Assembly: GCA_004352715.1 (NCBI GenBank)
Contig: SCFE01000004.1
Location: forward strand, 4,082,846 to 4,146,845
Direction: 5' to 3'
DNA: 64,000 nucleotides
From: Hofstenia miamia
Lineage: Eukaryota; Xenacoelomorpha; Acoela
In this document: in pieces, positions 1-12,394 of the stretch
Layout: every line of letters starts with the position of its first letter
Position numbering within the stretch: the stretch's first letter is position 1
The notes under the pieces: generated by a model
What the model saw: the letters and a program-made list of their open reading frames with translations, nothing else
Told to the model about the DNA's origin: nothing
Database searches by the model: none
Made by a program: the position numbers and the translations under genes

Positions 1-681
1 CTCTGCATTGTGTGACAAAAATGTTGATAATTACTTTTCACGCCGATTGGCTACTTTCGCTCTTTAAGCGACAGGTCACTTTCCGAAAAGCGGTTTAAAA
101 TATTGATGTGAATATAACGATCAATTTCCTGTAACACACGTGACACCATTGAGGTTTGTTAAATCAATATTTAAAAATTACAAAATTAGTCATCACATAA
201 ACCAGAGTATATAGGAATAAATTCTTTTATCCGGATTATCTCGATACTGATTTAGTAAAGTTAACTGTCCCTAAAGTTTAACTAACTGTTCAAAATTGCC
301 ATTTTGCAACGCATAACCTGTTTTGCATAATGAAATAAACCATAGAATGATATATAGTTTCGTGTCAAATGATTCCAACAATATGTCAAATTAAAAAACA
401 TCTAATAAACTCATTGTATTCAACATTTCAATATGCAGGGTTTTACCGCATTAAGTTTAGTGTAAAAATATCTATACAGTAATACACTGCACAACGATTT
501 AAAAACCAATTTTGAATATTGCATTTTCCTAAATTTTATGTCAATTGTAAAAATAGCGCTGAATCGTAGTGGTCGAATTAAGAACTTAATTATATATGCA
601 AAAATATAGTTTTGTATTAATTATATGTATGAATTTTCCCAGCATAAACAAAACACCATTGTACACTAGCTAACTATTTAC
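1..681. other. non-coding, nothing recognised
   Basis: AT-rich sequence with no supported ORF, RNA gene or clear repeat. It lies downstream of the GRWD1-like exon on the minus strand and is probably intron of that gene, but I found no further WD40 exon in it. Confidence 0.5.
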
Positions 682-751
682 CTTGAACTGCCTGAGATCC
701 CAAACTTTTAAGAAGCCATCATCTCCTCCTGAAAGCAGTAGCGGCTCTCTT
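682..751 (-). CDS. GRWD1: single internal exon of a GRWD1-like WD40-repeat gene
   Basis: Read on the minus strand, a 70-nt exon is bounded by an acceptor (tttgtttag, just above 751) and a donor (CAAG|GTAAAT at 682/681). It encodes REPLLLSGGDDGFLKVWDL followed by RQFK, the end of one WD40 blade with the typical GGDDG turn and VWDLR strand. The segment closely resembles the matching part of GRWD1, the glutamate-rich WD-repeat protein of ribosome biogenesis and histone binding, where the same RREP and RQFK flanks occur. The neighbouring exons were not found within reach, so the rest of the gene must use long introns or lie left of the window. The splice sites and motif are seen directly. The orthology is from memory of the family, and another WD40 protein is possible. 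Confidence 0.62.
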
Positions 752-1825
752 CTAAACAAAAAATCATAATCACAAACTAAATGCATTACAAAGAACATAA
801 TTCTCGAATGAATACTGAAATATTCTTGATGTTAAAAATCGAAAGTGAGCTAATGCGTCGGCTAAAGAGGAATTAGACATTTGGATGAAATATCAGTTAT
901 TATATTACACATTCAATTACTAATTTATTTTCCCAATTTACATCAGACCAAAGAGCTTTCTCAAAAGCCATATTTACTTGCAACAGACAAAATGAAGAAG
1001 TATTGCATCAGTCAGCAATAAAAGACAGATTAAATTTGAAGAGAATATCTGTAATCATTTGCAAAGTAAGTTTTCAAGGTAATTATTCTTTTCTGACGTA
1101 TTTCAAATATTAATTAAAACGTTAGGGTCATGAGAATATACTGCTACAACAAGATTTGGCAATTAATTTACTGGGCAAAGAACTTCCGGGTTTCATTCGG
1201 GCAGCACTTATAGCAGAAGCATGAAAACTACCAATAATCAAACACTATCACCTGGAAGTAAATAGAGTGCGCACTATATTTTTTCCCACGCTCTGCGTCA
1301 GAAATATGTGGGATACTTATCATTAGCTGTTATTCCAATTAGTGAAATCATTTTTTACAATCAAAAAGAAATTAAAACGATATGAAAATAAATCTTATCA
1401 TATATGCTTTGATATCGAATGTGAACACTTTGCTGCTTACTCTTCCTCACTCTAAAACACCGTGTGATATGATTTGGGTAGATAAAAGCATCCCTACGAT
1501 AAACTAATAATGAGTGTCGATTTTGTTGCATATTTCGATGTTATTTTTATTAGTGATTTCTTAATATTTTCTGATTGGTGCGTAAGTGAAATTTGGATAT
1601 TCAGACATTAGTCTGGTGTCTGTATTTCTGATTTTTTGTTCTGCAATTATTCATCGCTTTATATCACGTGAGTGTAAACATTCGCTCATTGTACAATTAC
1701 CAAAACTTATCTTTCGTATATTATTTTATTATTTTATGATCTCTATTTGATATGTTAGCGAACGTTATGATCACGGCTAAGGGCATCTCTTCAGGCATTC
1801 AAGTAATAACTGGAATGGTTGAAAG
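752..1825. other. non-coding, probable intron, nothing recognised
   Basis: AT-rich sequence with no supported coding exon. By position it is likely intron upstream of the GRWD1-like exon. It ends where the inverted repeat of the Tc1-like element begins. Confidence 0.4.
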
Positions 1826-3649
1826 TTAGCTCAACATGATATTCTTAAAATTTCAAAATTCAAAACTTTTATCATATGGGGACACCTAGCTTAGTAAATA
1901 TTAACTAAATATCGTCAAAATAGTTATAATTGGATTCAGCATATTTATTTTCCTAATATCAACGAAAAATTTTACTTCTGCACTTCAAAATTAGAAATTT
2001 GCTGAAGATTATTCAATTTGTTTTTTCAGAAATTATATAAATGACAGTCTGTTTGTTGTAAAAGTTGCTTATAAATACGGATGTATTGAATTCCTCTTGA
2101 ATAAATCATTTGTTTTCAAGCTGCTGTAATCATGTGCAGACCTTTCATAATTAGTATGGATAACTTTGAAGTAGACTTGTTTAATTTTATCTTCACTCAT
2201 GGACGTTGAGCAAACAGTGCGGGATCTGATTATTTATCACAATCATCAAGACCATCATCAAACTCAAATTGCTTTCATGGTACACACAACACGATCCACA
2301 GTGGGAAGAATTATACGCCAGTATTACACAACAGGATCTTCTACATCTAGGCCACAGGGTCAGTGTGCTCGACCTAAACGTTTGAGTAATACTTAGCTAA
2401 CATGAAATTCGCTTTCACGCAGGTATCAGCGCTTATGAAGTTAGTGTTGAAACTGTCAAACGTATTCTCTGCAAGAATCAAGTTTACACATACAGGCCTC
2501 TTTTTTCCCCAAGCATCAATGGTCAAAGAATGAAAGTTCGTCTGCAATGGGCTCAATAGCATCAAAACTGGAGCATCAGACAATGGCATTCAGCCATGTT
2601 CACAGATGAAACTGCAATTTGAGTGGACATACCATATGTTGTGCATGTATGTCGTAGCAAAGGGGCATCCATAACTTCAGCGCATACTAAAGCTCGACGT
2701 CAGTTTCATCAAAAAGTAATGTTCTGGGGCAGCATCACACCAAAAGGACCATGTCAACTTGTTGCAATTCCTGGGATGATGAACTCTGATCGCTACATAA
2801 GTGTGTTAAATCAATATGTTCTTCCTGTTCTGCATAGACCGCATGTAAAGAAATTCCTATTTTAACAAGACAATGTCTTATGTCATAAATCAGACGTGCA
2901 AAGTTATATGCTGCAAAACAATATTTCTACTATTGACTGGCCACCATACAGTCCAGATTTGAATTTGATAGCAAATTTATGGTCTCTACTGAAGAGAAAA
3001 GTTGCATTTAGATATCCGTCAAATAAAGACGCCGCCATCAATGCAGCTTATGATATCTGGAATAATGACGTGAACTGAAAGAGATGTGTCAGCCTTTATA
3101 AAATTATGCCAAGTCGGATAGCGTCTCTCATTGCTGCTAAAGGTAGTTACACAGTCTACTAAATGACTTGAAAGACAATAATACTCTTGTTATGTTACCA
3201 AGTGCGTGTGTGTCAAGGTAAAATGAGAAATCTTAAGTAAATAGTGCTTTCATATTTTAACCTTAGGTATTTTTGAATATCTAGTTTTATATATGTATAT
3301 ATATATATTGAATATTCTTTAGTAAATTTCTAATTTTGATATGCAGAAGTAAAATTTCTTTTGATATTAGAGAAATAAATATGTTGAATCCAACTAACTA
3401 TTTTACAATATTTAATTAATATTTACTAAAATAGGTGCCCCATATGAAAAAACTTGAATTTTAAAATGTTGAAAAGGTTTTGTTGGGCAAATACAAGAAT
3501 GATTTGCCAAAATCTGACAACAGACATGGTTTCTTTATGGTCGATTACATATAAGAGACCAATTTGACGCTTAATGTTGAAAATATCCAGTGAAATTTAA
3601 AAAAAAATCCATTTTTGCAAGGGGTGAGCAATTAATTTGACCGACGCTG
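1826..3649 (+). mobile_element. degenerate Tc1/mariner-type DNA transposon with long inverted repeats
   Basis: A ~190-bp imperfect inverted repeat brackets a dead transposase: about 1826-2022 on the left against 3306-3485 on the right. For example, CATATGGGG-ACACCTAG on the left mirrors AGGTGCCCCATATG on the right. The right side continues to a mariner-style terminus, GACCGACGCTG, next to a TA at 3650-3651. The matching left terminus is missing or unrecognisable, so the left end is probably truncated. The family normally moves by cut-and-paste into TA sites. This copy looks immobile. Confidence 0.75.
2199..3163 (+). pseudogene. Tc1-like transposase pseudogene
   Basis: The N-terminal helix-turn-helix part (2199-2396) ends in a TAG. 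Coding resemblance then resumes through several stops and frame changes. Catalytic-core landmarks are visible: MFTDE with the first Asp at 2604-2606, QDNVLCHK with the second Asp at 2869-2871, and WPPYSPDLNLIANLW, where the third acidic residue of the usual PDLNPIENLW block is Ala (codon 2971-2973). The C-terminus, with MPSRIASLIAAKGSY, matches the normal family ending. At least four stops (near 2394, 2557, 2623 and 2863) plus the lost third acidic residue make it inactive. It is flanked by the inverted repeats described separately. Confidence 0.85.
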
Positions 3650-3904
3650 TACGTGGCTTAATATGGACTGATGATGATAATTTTTCGGATGACGTTCGTG
3701 GAAAAATTGTAAGTAGTTCGGGAGAATTATTTCAACACTGATTTTTTTCGAGAAATGGGTCTTATGAATGACATATTGATGAGATGGAGCTTCGTAACAA
3801 AATATCAGTTCTGCTGCATGATTGCAAAAATGCACAATTCAGATGCCATAAAAAACAAATAAGGTAAAACGAAAAAGGTATGCGGAGTACCTCACTATGC
3901 TTAC

Positions 3905-4327
3905 ATGTCAGAATGGAGCAATGCTTGTGAATACAAAGATACTAATGCTTTACTTGATAGTGAGACCTTAGAAATATTAAAGAAATGCAAATTAGCATTT
4001 AAAACAGATGACACTTTGCAGGAAAACATTTATCCGGCTTTAAAATATGAGCATTCTTCACCATGCAATCCATTGATATTCGCCTTAGCACTCAGCAGCA
4101 CAAATTTAAGAATTTGTGACAGAGAGATTTGTGCTAAATATTTGGCAAAATACGCTACTGGAGAAGAGGAAAGAATTCACGTGTCGTTTTCTGCATCTTC
4201 AGCCAATGAAATATCATCAGAATCTAGTGGAATAGAAAATTTAAAAATAGCTGGAGCAATGAATTGGCGGAGTCCCCACTGCCAGAAGAAGTGCTCTCAT
4301 TCAGCAAACAGTATATTAATTTCTTAG
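3905..4327 (+). pseudogene. fragment of a mobile-element protein, possibly Helitron Rep/helicase N-terminal region
   Basis: A 140-codon open stretch contains CDREICAKYLAKYATGEEER preceded by an LSSTNLR segment. This is reminiscent of the 'KYxxKYxxK' block in the Rep-like region of Helitron proteins. After codon ~118 a change of frame (LPEEVLSFSKQYINFLEV in the next frame) suggests a frameshift followed by stops. No initiation context, introns or Helitron termini were found. The family call is a weak impression. It could instead belong to any other transposon protein or to the neighbouring YR element. Confidence 0.3.
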
Positions 4328-4559
4328 AAGTAATTTGCTAATTATGTTTAGAAACTTTCTAAGGCATGAAGACTTTTCAACCCCAGTGAAGTCTTCATTT
4401 GCTCAATTTCTTGAGCAAAGAAAACGCAGACATGCAGAAAAGTGTGTTTTAATTTAATTAAATACAGGTCAAATAATATTTTAGGACTAGAAGTCTTGAA
4501 ATTGAATTGGAGGTGGAGCAAAGAAAAACCTGAAGTTCGTAAAAAGCAAAATTTTACTT

Positions 4560-6537
4560 ACTTGAATACAGGTCTGATTTTGATTTTGAATTGACACACA
4601 TGCAGGAAGTTGTGTTCTGTGCTCTAAACAACCATTTTGACAAGGCACATAAAGATCCATGGACTATCTGCAGCAGAGTCCTACATGATGGTCCGTCTGT
4701 CGACTGAGGACAACAGCGCTGCCTGAATCAAATATTATGTATGTAATATTTGTTACTTTGTCATACAGAATAAATCTAACCGTAGGAAGGCTAATCACAA
4801 ACCGGATTGGCAAGTGGTTATTCAAGGTAAAAAGACTCTAAACCATAAAAAATTCTATTATTATTTAGGAAATCTGCCAGTGAACTACATCAGGAGCAGT
4901 CAAATTACAGTTATACTGGAGAAGTCCAGAAAATTTTAGACAATTCCAGAAAATTTTAGAAAAAAGAGTTAGAGGAAAAATATGGCAAAGATGATTCCCA
5001 CCTAAAGCAAAGGCTATCACATCTACAGTGCCATGTAAATATAATTGTTGTATATTACAGCCAAAGGAATGTATATAGTGGTGTTTGTTTTGATGTACTA
5101 TTTACATATATACAATTTAGATTAATTTCATTAAATTTGTGGCAACCAAGGCTCTCTGTTTTACTGAGTTCGATTCTGAAATGCCATTGAGTGATTTCAT
5201 TGGAAACTTCAGAGGCTCAAAGGATTGGGAGCTGGCAACTCTCCAAAATTATGTAAGCGACCTTAAAAAGTTCCTTACTTATGCAGTGGGCCCACATAAA
5301 GGCACTGCATGTGGTGACGGATTGCCAAGGAAGATTGGCACGATCAACACGAATATCTTCCAGATTGGTTAAGAATCTGCAGCCTAGCTGTAGAGAAGAA
5401 ATGAAGGCTCTTTACCAGGTATTCATTTTAATATGAATAATGAACTTAATGTACTTTAGAAAATTGAAAATTATATCAGTGTGAAGGGAGTTAGCATTGA
5501 TGCATTTTTTACAAACGCATCATATGCTACCTCTATATAGAAAACGGTAGTCGCAGAGCATTGGAACCTCAAAGATGGAAATAAATTTTGCACATTGCTG
5601 GTGGTTCCACCAGAGGTCTACCAAAATTTTATAAGCAGACATGGTGTTTCTACAGAGGAGTTTATATCCAGTCTGAGAAAACTTCCAAAATTCAAGACTT
5701 CCAAAGATTATGTCGGGGTCTTAAGTGTGAAACGATCCATTCAGCACATCGTGTATGATGCTATCTGGTAAAGGGATGGTGAGGAGCAACTAATTGCTAG
5801 CATAAGCAAAAAGAACCTCTCCCTTGCTCATGGGAAGACTGCCGATTATTTTGTTGAAATTATGCAGAAAATGGAAATCGCAGGTATTTTATTTTACTGT
5901 TAGGTCTGTCAGTAAATAATTGCATTGCAATAATAAAGATACAGTAGTAATATCTGTATATCAGCCACAAAAATTCTTTGATATTAAGCTCACTCAGCCA
6001 AAGGAATGCTCTTAGATTAAGCTCTGTCAGCCAAGGGAGTGCTTTGATATTCAGCTCTGTCAGCCAAAGGAATAAGTACTTTCTCTAATATATGTATATT
6101 TAGGAAGGCTGAACTCCATCTTAGTCAGAAAGGAGTTGGAGACATTTGCGGTTGGGCAAGAAAAATCACTCCAAGACGTTATTCATACAAGTCTGNNNNN
6201 NNNNNNNNNNNNNNNNCACTCAGCCAAAGGAATGCTCTTAGATTAAGCTCTGTCAGCCAAGGGAGTGCTTTGATATTCAGCTCTGTCAGCCAAAGGAATA
6301 AGTACTTTCTCTAATATATGTATATTTAGGAAGGCTGAACTCCATCTTAGTCAGAAAGGAGTTGGAGACATTTGCGGTTGGGCAAGAAAAATCACTCCAA
6401 GACGTTATTCATACAAGTCTGGAACATTCAGATTCAATTGCAAGGAAATTTTATCAGAAACGTGATCTAGTCAATGATTCAAATAAAGCTGCTGGATTTT
6501 TTAGGAGCCAGCCTATTGATGATGAGCCATCTTGCTC
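4560..6537 (+). pseudogene. tyrosine-recombinase (Crypton-like) transposon gene, copy 1, decayed
   Basis: Exon-sized blocks line up in order with the intact copy at 20687-23310. They are a zinc-finger piece (GSCVLCSKQ, ~4603), an NHKPDWQVVIQG exon ending at a GTAAAA donor near 4829, EEKYGKDDSHLKQRL (~4975), the 5139-5372 block (WELATLQNYVSDLKKFL), and LLVVPPEVYQNF (~5600) through LAHGKTADYF. The terminal catalytic exon (from ~6103, repeated after a gap) carries RLNSILVRKELE and SLEHSDSIARKFYQKRD, that is Arg, His and the Tyr nucleophile. The exon bearing the first catalytic Arg is not recognisable, and stops and frameshifts are present, so it is dead. It belongs to the same subfamily as copy 3. 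Its introns carry the TCAGCCAAAGGAAT motif. The downstream part falls into the 1-kb gap. Confidence 0.8.
5991..6421. other. 205-bp sequence repeated across a 21-N gap (probable assembly duplication)
   Basis: The 205 bases at 5991-6195 are repeated at 6217-6421, on the other side of the Ns at 6196-6216. This is the expected signature of two overlapping contig ends joined without merging. The real locus probably has one copy, so the repeated YR terminal exon here should be counted once. Confidence 0.85.
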
Positions 6538-7537
6538 NNNNNNNNNNNNNNNNNNNNNNNNNNNNNNNNNNNNNNNNNNNNNNNNNNNNNNNNNNNNNNN
6601 NNNNNNNNNNNNNNNNNNNNNNNNNNNNNNNNNNNNNNNNNNNNNNNNNNNNNNNNNNNNNNNNNNNNNNNNNNNNNNNNNNNNNNNNNNNNNNNNNNNN
6701 NNNNNNNNNNNNNNNNNNNNNNNNNNNNNNNNNNNNNNNNNNNNNNNNNNNNNNNNNNNNNNNNNNNNNNNNNNNNNNNNNNNNNNNNNNNNNNNNNNNN
6801 NNNNNNNNNNNNNNNNNNNNNNNNNNNNNNNNNNNNNNNNNNNNNNNNNNNNNNNNNNNNNNNNNNNNNNNNNNNNNNNNNNNNNNNNNNNNNNNNNNNN
6901 NNNNNNNNNNNNNNNNNNNNNNNNNNNNNNNNNNNNNNNNNNNNNNNNNNNNNNNNNNNNNNNNNNNNNNNNNNNNNNNNNNNNNNNNNNNNNNNNNNNN
7001 NNNNNNNNNNNNNNNNNNNNNNNNNNNNNNNNNNNNNNNNNNNNNNNNNNNNNNNNNNNNNNNNNNNNNNNNNNNNNNNNNNNNNNNNNNNNNNNNNNNN
7101 NNNNNNNNNNNNNNNNNNNNNNNNNNNNNNNNNNNNNNNNNNNNNNNNNNNNNNNNNNNNNNNNNNNNNNNNNNNNNNNNNNNNNNNNNNNNNNNNNNNN
7201 NNNNNNNNNNNNNNNNNNNNNNNNNNNNNNNNNNNNNNNNNNNNNNNNNNNNNNNNNNNNNNNNNNNNNNNNNNNNNNNNNNNNNNNNNNNNNNNNNNNN
7301 NNNNNNNNNNNNNNNNNNNNNNNNNNNNNNNNNNNNNNNNNNNNNNNNNNNNNNNNNNNNNNNNNNNNNNNNNNNNNNNNNNNNNNNNNNNNNNNNNNNN
7401 NNNNNNNNNNNNNNNNNNNNNNNNNNNNNNNNNNNNNNNNNNNNNNNNNNNNNNNNNNNNNNNNNNNNNNNNNNNNNNNNNNNNNNNNNNNNNNNNNNNN
7501 NNNNNNNNNNNNNNNNNNNNNNNNNNNNNNNNNNNNN
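6538..7537. other. assembly gap, 1000 Ns
   Basis: A run of exactly 1000 Ns, hence probably a gap of arbitrary size. It cuts off the 3' part of YR copy 1. Confidence 0.99.
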
Positions 7538-7978
7538 TGGCTATGTTAGTTATATTATTACATGCAGTTAGTGTCAATGCCCGGTTGCTTTATTAAATAA
7601 AAACAACAAACACTTTACAACTCTGAGCTTAAGTCAGTTACAACTTTACTTGAGTGCACCCACCGAGCTAACGTAGGGCATACATAATTAATCCCAGTTG
7701 AGCTGAGATGGTGATGTGGACTCAACCATCGTTCCAGAAGAGGAGGAGCTGTGTTGTGGAGATCGGCTTCGGGCAGGAGCCCATGGAACAACCGAAGAGG
7801 AAACATCATACTGCCCAGTCACCTAAACAGTGATAGTTATTACCTGAGTACTTAATTAACGTAACTAGTTAATAAGAAAGAGAAATTTGATGGATCAACA
7901 AATGGGTAACACCTCACCCGCAGTTTACTAAGCATCCCTTAGCAGTGATTAAACACGGCGTAACAAGCTAGGTGGAGG
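7538..7978. other. unrecognised sequence between the gap and a decayed coding block
   Basis: The base composition is visibly less AT-rich than the surroundings. No family resemblance or intact ORF is supported. It may be the leader or terminal region of the element whose coding remnants follow. Confidence 0.35.
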
Positions 7979-10905
7979 ATGTTACATTATAGCCACCCCC
8001 AAACTGTTAGTTTTGCCCATGATAAATTGTCCTTGGAGATGAAGAATAAGTTGAGATGGACCTACAACACTAAGTTGTTAACCTGTTCAATAGACATCAT
8101 TCTGTTTATCATCAATGCTGATCTCAGGCCCAAGATCAACACAATTATTTGCTATGGCTCAAAATGCATGGCGAACTAAAGAGACCCTATTGGAGGAGTA
8201 CCATGCATACCCCATTCAATGAGGATTTCAACCTCTCACACTTGTGCCAGCTCCTTAACAGTCTGAAGTTGATAGAGAAATTAGAGTGTGTTAACATTGA
8301 TTTTAGGAACCCCCTCATCATTTATTTTTTCTAAGTAGGCAAGGTAAACCAACTGAAAATCATGGAAAAAATCGAGATCCCATACAGGCTTGCTAAGGTC
8401 GAGAATATTCACCTCATTATGTTTCTAAAAGAGGAGTACCAGGATGAGATACCTGAACAGGTAGACAGTCTCCACTTCCAGATGGAGAATTTTACAATCC
8501 TAAACAGCAACTACTATCAGCCTGTTAGCATGGGCCACACCAATATCATCTTGATTACTAAGCTGATTTACACTGATCTCTTGCTATGTAAGAAGATTCC
8601 CAGACACCACCTTGCTGTAGACACAAGGCTTATCATTGACCCCACTGTTCACACTCAGACTCTTGAGTCTATCAATATCAATCAGCCTGGCCTAGCCTCA
8701 GTCACCAACATTCATTTTAGCTTTGCTTTTTCCCAGAGCACAACCACTCTTGCTGAAATAGATGAAATCTGGATTAACCTTAAGGCCAACAATTAAGATT
8801 TGCAGTCCTAACTCACAATATTCTTGATCAGTGGGAATGCTCCTCATGGAGCTGCACATCTCATACATTTCTCAGGACTGGCAAAAGTTTGCCAAAAAGT
8901 TATTCTCAGAGAAATTCGCCCCAGCAATCCAGTCATGTGGAGCCATCTGGATCATGTCTATTTTCCTTATCAGTGATCCACAACTTCAACTACCTCTTGA
9001 CCAAAACACCCAAGAGTGACTAGCCAAACAGTGTACACATGAGCTAGCAATTTGTCCTGCAACTTGAAAAGTCAAGAACTGGTTGCTTCACACATGCTCC
9101 CTACCAGTGTCCCCTGGGAAGATGAAGAAAGCTATGGAGTCCTTTGAGAAATTTTATAAAAGGTTAATAGGGACAAGTAGTCTGCTAGGTGCTTACCACT
9201 GCAAATGATCGTAAACCATCTTGGTGTTGCATTCTCTGATACTAATATTTTTTTGGACACATTAAAGAAGTATATTTTGGGAGCCACTGCTGAGACAAAG
9301 TTCCCATCTCTAGACTCTGAGTACACGCCACTGTGCACAAGTTGCCTCATCTGACAACAGCCTGGATCTACACAGCAGTTTTTAGATCTGGTCAACCACT
9401 ACAATGTACACACAAAAACTGAGATTCTCTTCAACCTCAAGAAAATGAATTATCCTGAAAGCAGCTACAGCAAAATTGCTGAAACCAGGAGGCATGCCAC
9501 AAAGGATGGTGAAATCATTCCACTTACTGTAATAGAGCAGACAATGTGCTCTTCAGAGCAGTTTTACCAGGAAGAAGAGTTGTTATCTTCTTCAGCCATC
9601 GAATTTTCACCTAGCACTAAAGCCCTCATTGAGACTGTTAACCTACAGAAATTCTCTGGCGCTACAACCTCTCCTATACCTATGCCTGCTTGGTCTATTA
9701 CTGAGGATGAGCACATCCTCACTATTCAGCACTGTCCAGAAGAGTTTGCTGAAAAACTCTCCATTGCTAACCATGTTATTGAGAGCAACTAAGACAATGA
9801 TATCTTAGGTCTACTGAAGTGGTGCCTTACCAAAATGTTCATGAAAGAAGAACTAGTGTTTCTACAATCACCTGGCTGACAAATAGCCTTGGACGTAGAA
9901 TGCACTATGTTTCAACTCCGGATTTCTAATGCACAAATTGCCAAGCTTCACAAACTTGGGCTAGAAAGTACATTCTGGGATACAATTAAAGAAGCCAAAA
10001 TGAACTACCCTCTTATGATTGGAAAGGCTACACTTAAAAAGAAAGTCGAGTTTGAACAAGTCAAGACAAAAACTGAGAAGAACAACTTACTTTGCATACC
10101 TCCACCATGCCTAATGACACTGTTAGTTCTACCATCCTGGCATGTGAAGAAAGGGCGCAAGAAAGTGTTGGATCAACCTCTCTGACAAAATCAATTATGT
10201 GTCCACTGCAGATGAGATCACAAAAGCTATGCAGACCAAGGAGTATAAAGAGACATGGGACACCCTAATCAAAGGCAGAATTCCTGAGTGCATTTACATC
10301 AATGGAAAGCTAACTATTAAAGACATTTTCCAGAAAGGGCAGCCTATATCAATCCAATTGCAGAAAATTCATAGCAAAATCACAACTTTAGATCTACACG
10401 TCCTCATTCTGTTCCAAGCATCAGGTGACATGATGTGGACCAATAATGTAGAAACCCTAACATGCTGCTATGATGTTACTAAACAGATCAAAATCATCAC
10501 AATGCTGTGAGCTGAAATAACTGATGCTCCAACAAGTCAATGAGTATTGTTCACTTTTTATGGATCATGCTACTCAGATGGGATCACTGCGAGAGGTGTT
10601 CATGCACTTCTACCCAAATACTCAGATCAGTGCAGAAGATGCTTCACTTCTGACACTGACGCACTCATGATTGCTTTGAAGGGTCTTCAGCTGTATGAAT
10701 GTTTCTACAATACTTTTACAAGGAGACTCAACAACTTGAGAAGAAATTGCCCTATTAGCTCCTGCCCAAAATTGAATTTTTCTGTTTCCACAACAAAGCC
10801 ATCACACAGAGTTAAACCTTGATGCAGATTATCAGGCAACCCAGATACGCTGAAGTCTCGTCCTGGCAGCTGGAATGGTGGAGGAGACACAAAAGTTATT
10901 GTTGG
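7979..10905 (+). pseudogene. long decayed coding block of unrecognised origin
   Basis: Consecutive same-strand ORFs (7979-8179, 8149-8334, 8362-8796, 9445-9792, 9889-10185, 10199-10510, 10547-10822) are separated only by stops or frameshifts. All have a protein-like composition and less AT than their surroundings. This looks like one ~2.9-kb ancestral coding region, perhaps a polyprotein, that has decayed. The longest intact piece (144 codons, 8362-8796) contains DEIPEQVDSLHFQMENFTIL and a hydrophobic/Thr-rich second half. I see no protease, RT, integrase, helicase or capsid motif that I can name. The most plausible origins are a retroelement or an endogenous viral fragment. I do not assign a function. 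Confidence 0.5.
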
Positions 10906-11580
10906 GTCCCAACTGTCCAACTCCTACCGCAAATTTAACCGTGCAATTGAGGGGTGTGTAGAGTCACTCAGGGCCCCTATTTTGATTAATTTTATTACTT
11001 TGATTATTTGGCACTCTAATTTAGTGTTACATCATAATAACATGTTTGATTCATTGCTATCAATGTATCCTACTTTCGAGTGCAGTAATTCGATCAATTT
11101 ATTATTTGTCCCCTTGATTTATCTGACGTGTTATTGCTTGTTTAATCAGAAAACTTTGCATATAACAAAGCTAGCAAGAATATATGTTAAAGCTAATTCA
11201 AAAATATTTATAAGTAACAGTGAATGCTTAGTTGTGATTTGTGAAATAAACTCATTGAAAGAATAAATAATTATTTATTATCTTATTTGAATTATACATT
11301 TAATATCCTTCAACATTGAAATAAAGTGTTCAAAGTTGTTATTAATTTTTAAGAATTTTGATTTGATTTTCACTCTTTTGATAAACAATTAACTTTATGC
11401 CTTTATATAAACTGGTAATGCATTTCATTTAAATTAGTAAATTTTCATTTATTGAGTAGAAAACTATGATATTAATCTGACATTGATTATAGTCAAGATA
11501 CTGTATAAAAATCTTTACTTTTCTATAATAAGTAAATTTTCAAATGTACACAACAAGGGTGTTGTCTAATTGAAAAATCA
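10906..11580. other. non-coding, AT-rich
   Basis: No supported gene. It covers the end of the decayed block and the 3' flank of the GPCR last exon. On the minus strand this would include the GPCR 3' UTR. Confidence 0.4.
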
Positions 11581-12240
11581 TCAATTGAGTATGCATACTC
11601 TCATTGCCTCTAATGAATTACTATGTACAATTTTTTCTTTTAAAAAAAAACTTTCACGAAACATAGGTCCACTAATAAAGTAAAATATAAAGTTTGCTGA
11701 TGAATTTGTCACAACTAAGACACCTAGACTTTGATCAAGAAGATAGGATGTTGCAATTCCTTTCAAAGTAGTTGTGTTTAGACTGTACTGTACTGTTACT
11801 AAGAGACTAGTGGATAGGAGAAGCACGCAGAAGACAATGCTATTGGTCAGCAGCATGATGGTTAAGCGCCTATCTCCAGATCTCTTCTCTGTTCTGTGAT
11901 TTCTTAGCATATAAATGAAGTAAATATTACAAAATAAAACCACAGAGAATGGAACAATGCAGTAGAATCCTATCCCTATCATAGTAGTGTGCCATAGTCC
12001 AAAGAATGGTGTTGTAATGTGTGTGCACATTGAATTGATAATATCAGACTTAAAAATGTATGGTAGAGACAGAAGATATGAAAATCCTATGATAACGAAT
12101 GAGATTCTGTGTGCAACACCTGGATTTGATTTTTGCTTGTACCACACAGGCCATTGAATTGCAATTACTCGATCAAATGCCAGGGCCATCATATGAAAAG
12201 CACTGCATAGAGATGACGCCCATGTGTGAACACGGAATAC
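11581..12240 (-). CDS. class A GPCR, second (last) coding exon: TM3 to C-terminus
   Basis: On the minus strand an acceptor (aattttag at ~12241) opens a phase-0 exon of 660 nt, 219 codons plus stop. It starts VFRVHTWASSLC and continues FHMMALAFDRVIAIQWP, where FDR stands at the DRY position. TM4 follows (near FVIIGFSYLLSLPYIF), an ECL2 Cys (SMCTH), TM5 (IGFYCIVPFSVVLFCNIYF), a basic loop (NHRTEKRSGDRR), TM6 and TM7 ending NSSANFIFYFISGPMFR. That is the peptide-receptor-like NSxxNFxxY form of the NPxxY motif. TM6 lacks the usual CWxP. The exon joins the TM1-TM2 exon at 16573, giving a ~321-aa receptor of normal class A size. The ligand is unknown. The TM7 style resembles FMRFamide/peptide receptors, but that is inference. 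Confidence 0.85.
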   Translation of the reverse strand, partial: VFRVHTWASSLCSAFHMMALAFDRVIAIQWPVWYKQKSNPGVAHRISFVIIGFSYLLSLPYIFKSDIINSMCTHITTPFFGLWHTTMIGIGFYCIVPFSVVLFCNIYFIYMLRNHRTEKRSGDRRLTIMLLTNSIVFCVLLLSTSLLVTVQYSLNTTTLKGIATSYLLDQSLGVLVVTNSSANFIFYFISGPMFRESFFLKEKIVHSNSLEAMRVCILN

Positions 12241-12394
12241 CTAAAATTTCAACTTGCATTAGATTGTAATTTCCTAATCTAATTATATTGATTACACTAC
12301 ACTGTCCAACAAGATTTTTTTAAAGAATGTTTCAATATTATTCCAGTCCAACATTACATGGAATGTACAAATCTTAGTTTCAGTTTCTTTGACA

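Noticed and set aside
6362-7596. Long ORFs of 350-395 codons across the 1000-N gap
   Set aside because: They exist only because Ns are translated as open; no sequence supports them. The same applies to ORFs over the gaps at 12.9, 30.3, 57.5 and 59.5 kb.
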